From NCBI GenBank assembly GCA_946541435.1, contig CAMNJK010000115.1:1-5627 (forward strand): DNA of 5,627 bases, read 5' to 3'. The DNA comes from an uncultured Bacillota bacterium (GTDB lineage: Bacteria; Bacillota; Clostridia; Peptostreptococcales; Anaerovoracaceae). The position numbers and the translations under genes were made by a program. Each line of letters starts with the position of its first letter. The first letter of the stretch is position 1. A model generated the notes under the pieces. The model was not told the origin of the DNA. It searched no databases and worked only from the letters and a program-made list of their open reading frames with translations. Below, piece after piece: positions 5,626 through 5,627 of this stretch.

Positions 5626-5627
5626 TC

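Overview
This window looks like a chromosomal segment of an anaerobic, fermentative Firmicute, most likely class Clostridia and possibly Lachnospiraceae (family is a low-confidence guess). The signs are an NADH-linked trimeric [FeFe] hydrogenase operon, AGGAGG-type Shine-Dalgarno sites, a tRNA-Ser with an encoded CCA, G+C-rich genes separated by A+T-rich spacers, and a Rex-like operator candidate. Nothing points to a phage, transposon or genomic island. I see no undescribed system: the core is a known enzyme family, and the interest lies in residue-level deviations and in the control regions.

Layout. Positions 1-80 hold a structured, non-coding stretch with a tRNA T-arm-like end, cut by the left edge. 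A perfect 16-bp hairpin (88-122) follows and works as a bidirectional terminator. tRNA-Ser(GGA) lies on the minus strand at 125-212. A 14-bp hairpin without a U-tract (224-259) separates it from the hydrogenase operon. That operon runs on the minus strand from about 4580 down to 330 in the order hydC (4511-4002), hydB (3989-2091), hydA (2072-330), with gaps of 12 and 18 bp and a Shine-Dalgarno site before each gene. Between hydC and the divergent gene (4512-4799) are a good sigma-A-type promoter for the operon, an overlapping Rex-like site, a pair of AGTACT repeats, and a nested inverted repeat over the putative promoter of the rightward gene. A PHP-family metal-dependent phosphoesterase follows at 4800-5585 on the plus strand, then a candidate terminator at the right edge.

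How the genes work together. HydC (NuoE-like), HydB (NuoF-like, FMN and NAD(H) site) and HydA (H-cluster subunit) should form a soluble cytoplasmic hydrogenase of the electron-bifurcating/confurcating type, which evolves H2 from NADH plus reduced ferredoxin and can run in reverse. All cluster-binding motifs are present apart from one Cys-to-Ser change in the first H-cluster motif. No hydE, hydF or hydG maturase lies in the window, so maturation genes must be elsewhere. The PHP gene has its own start signals and no evident functional tie to the hydrogenase.
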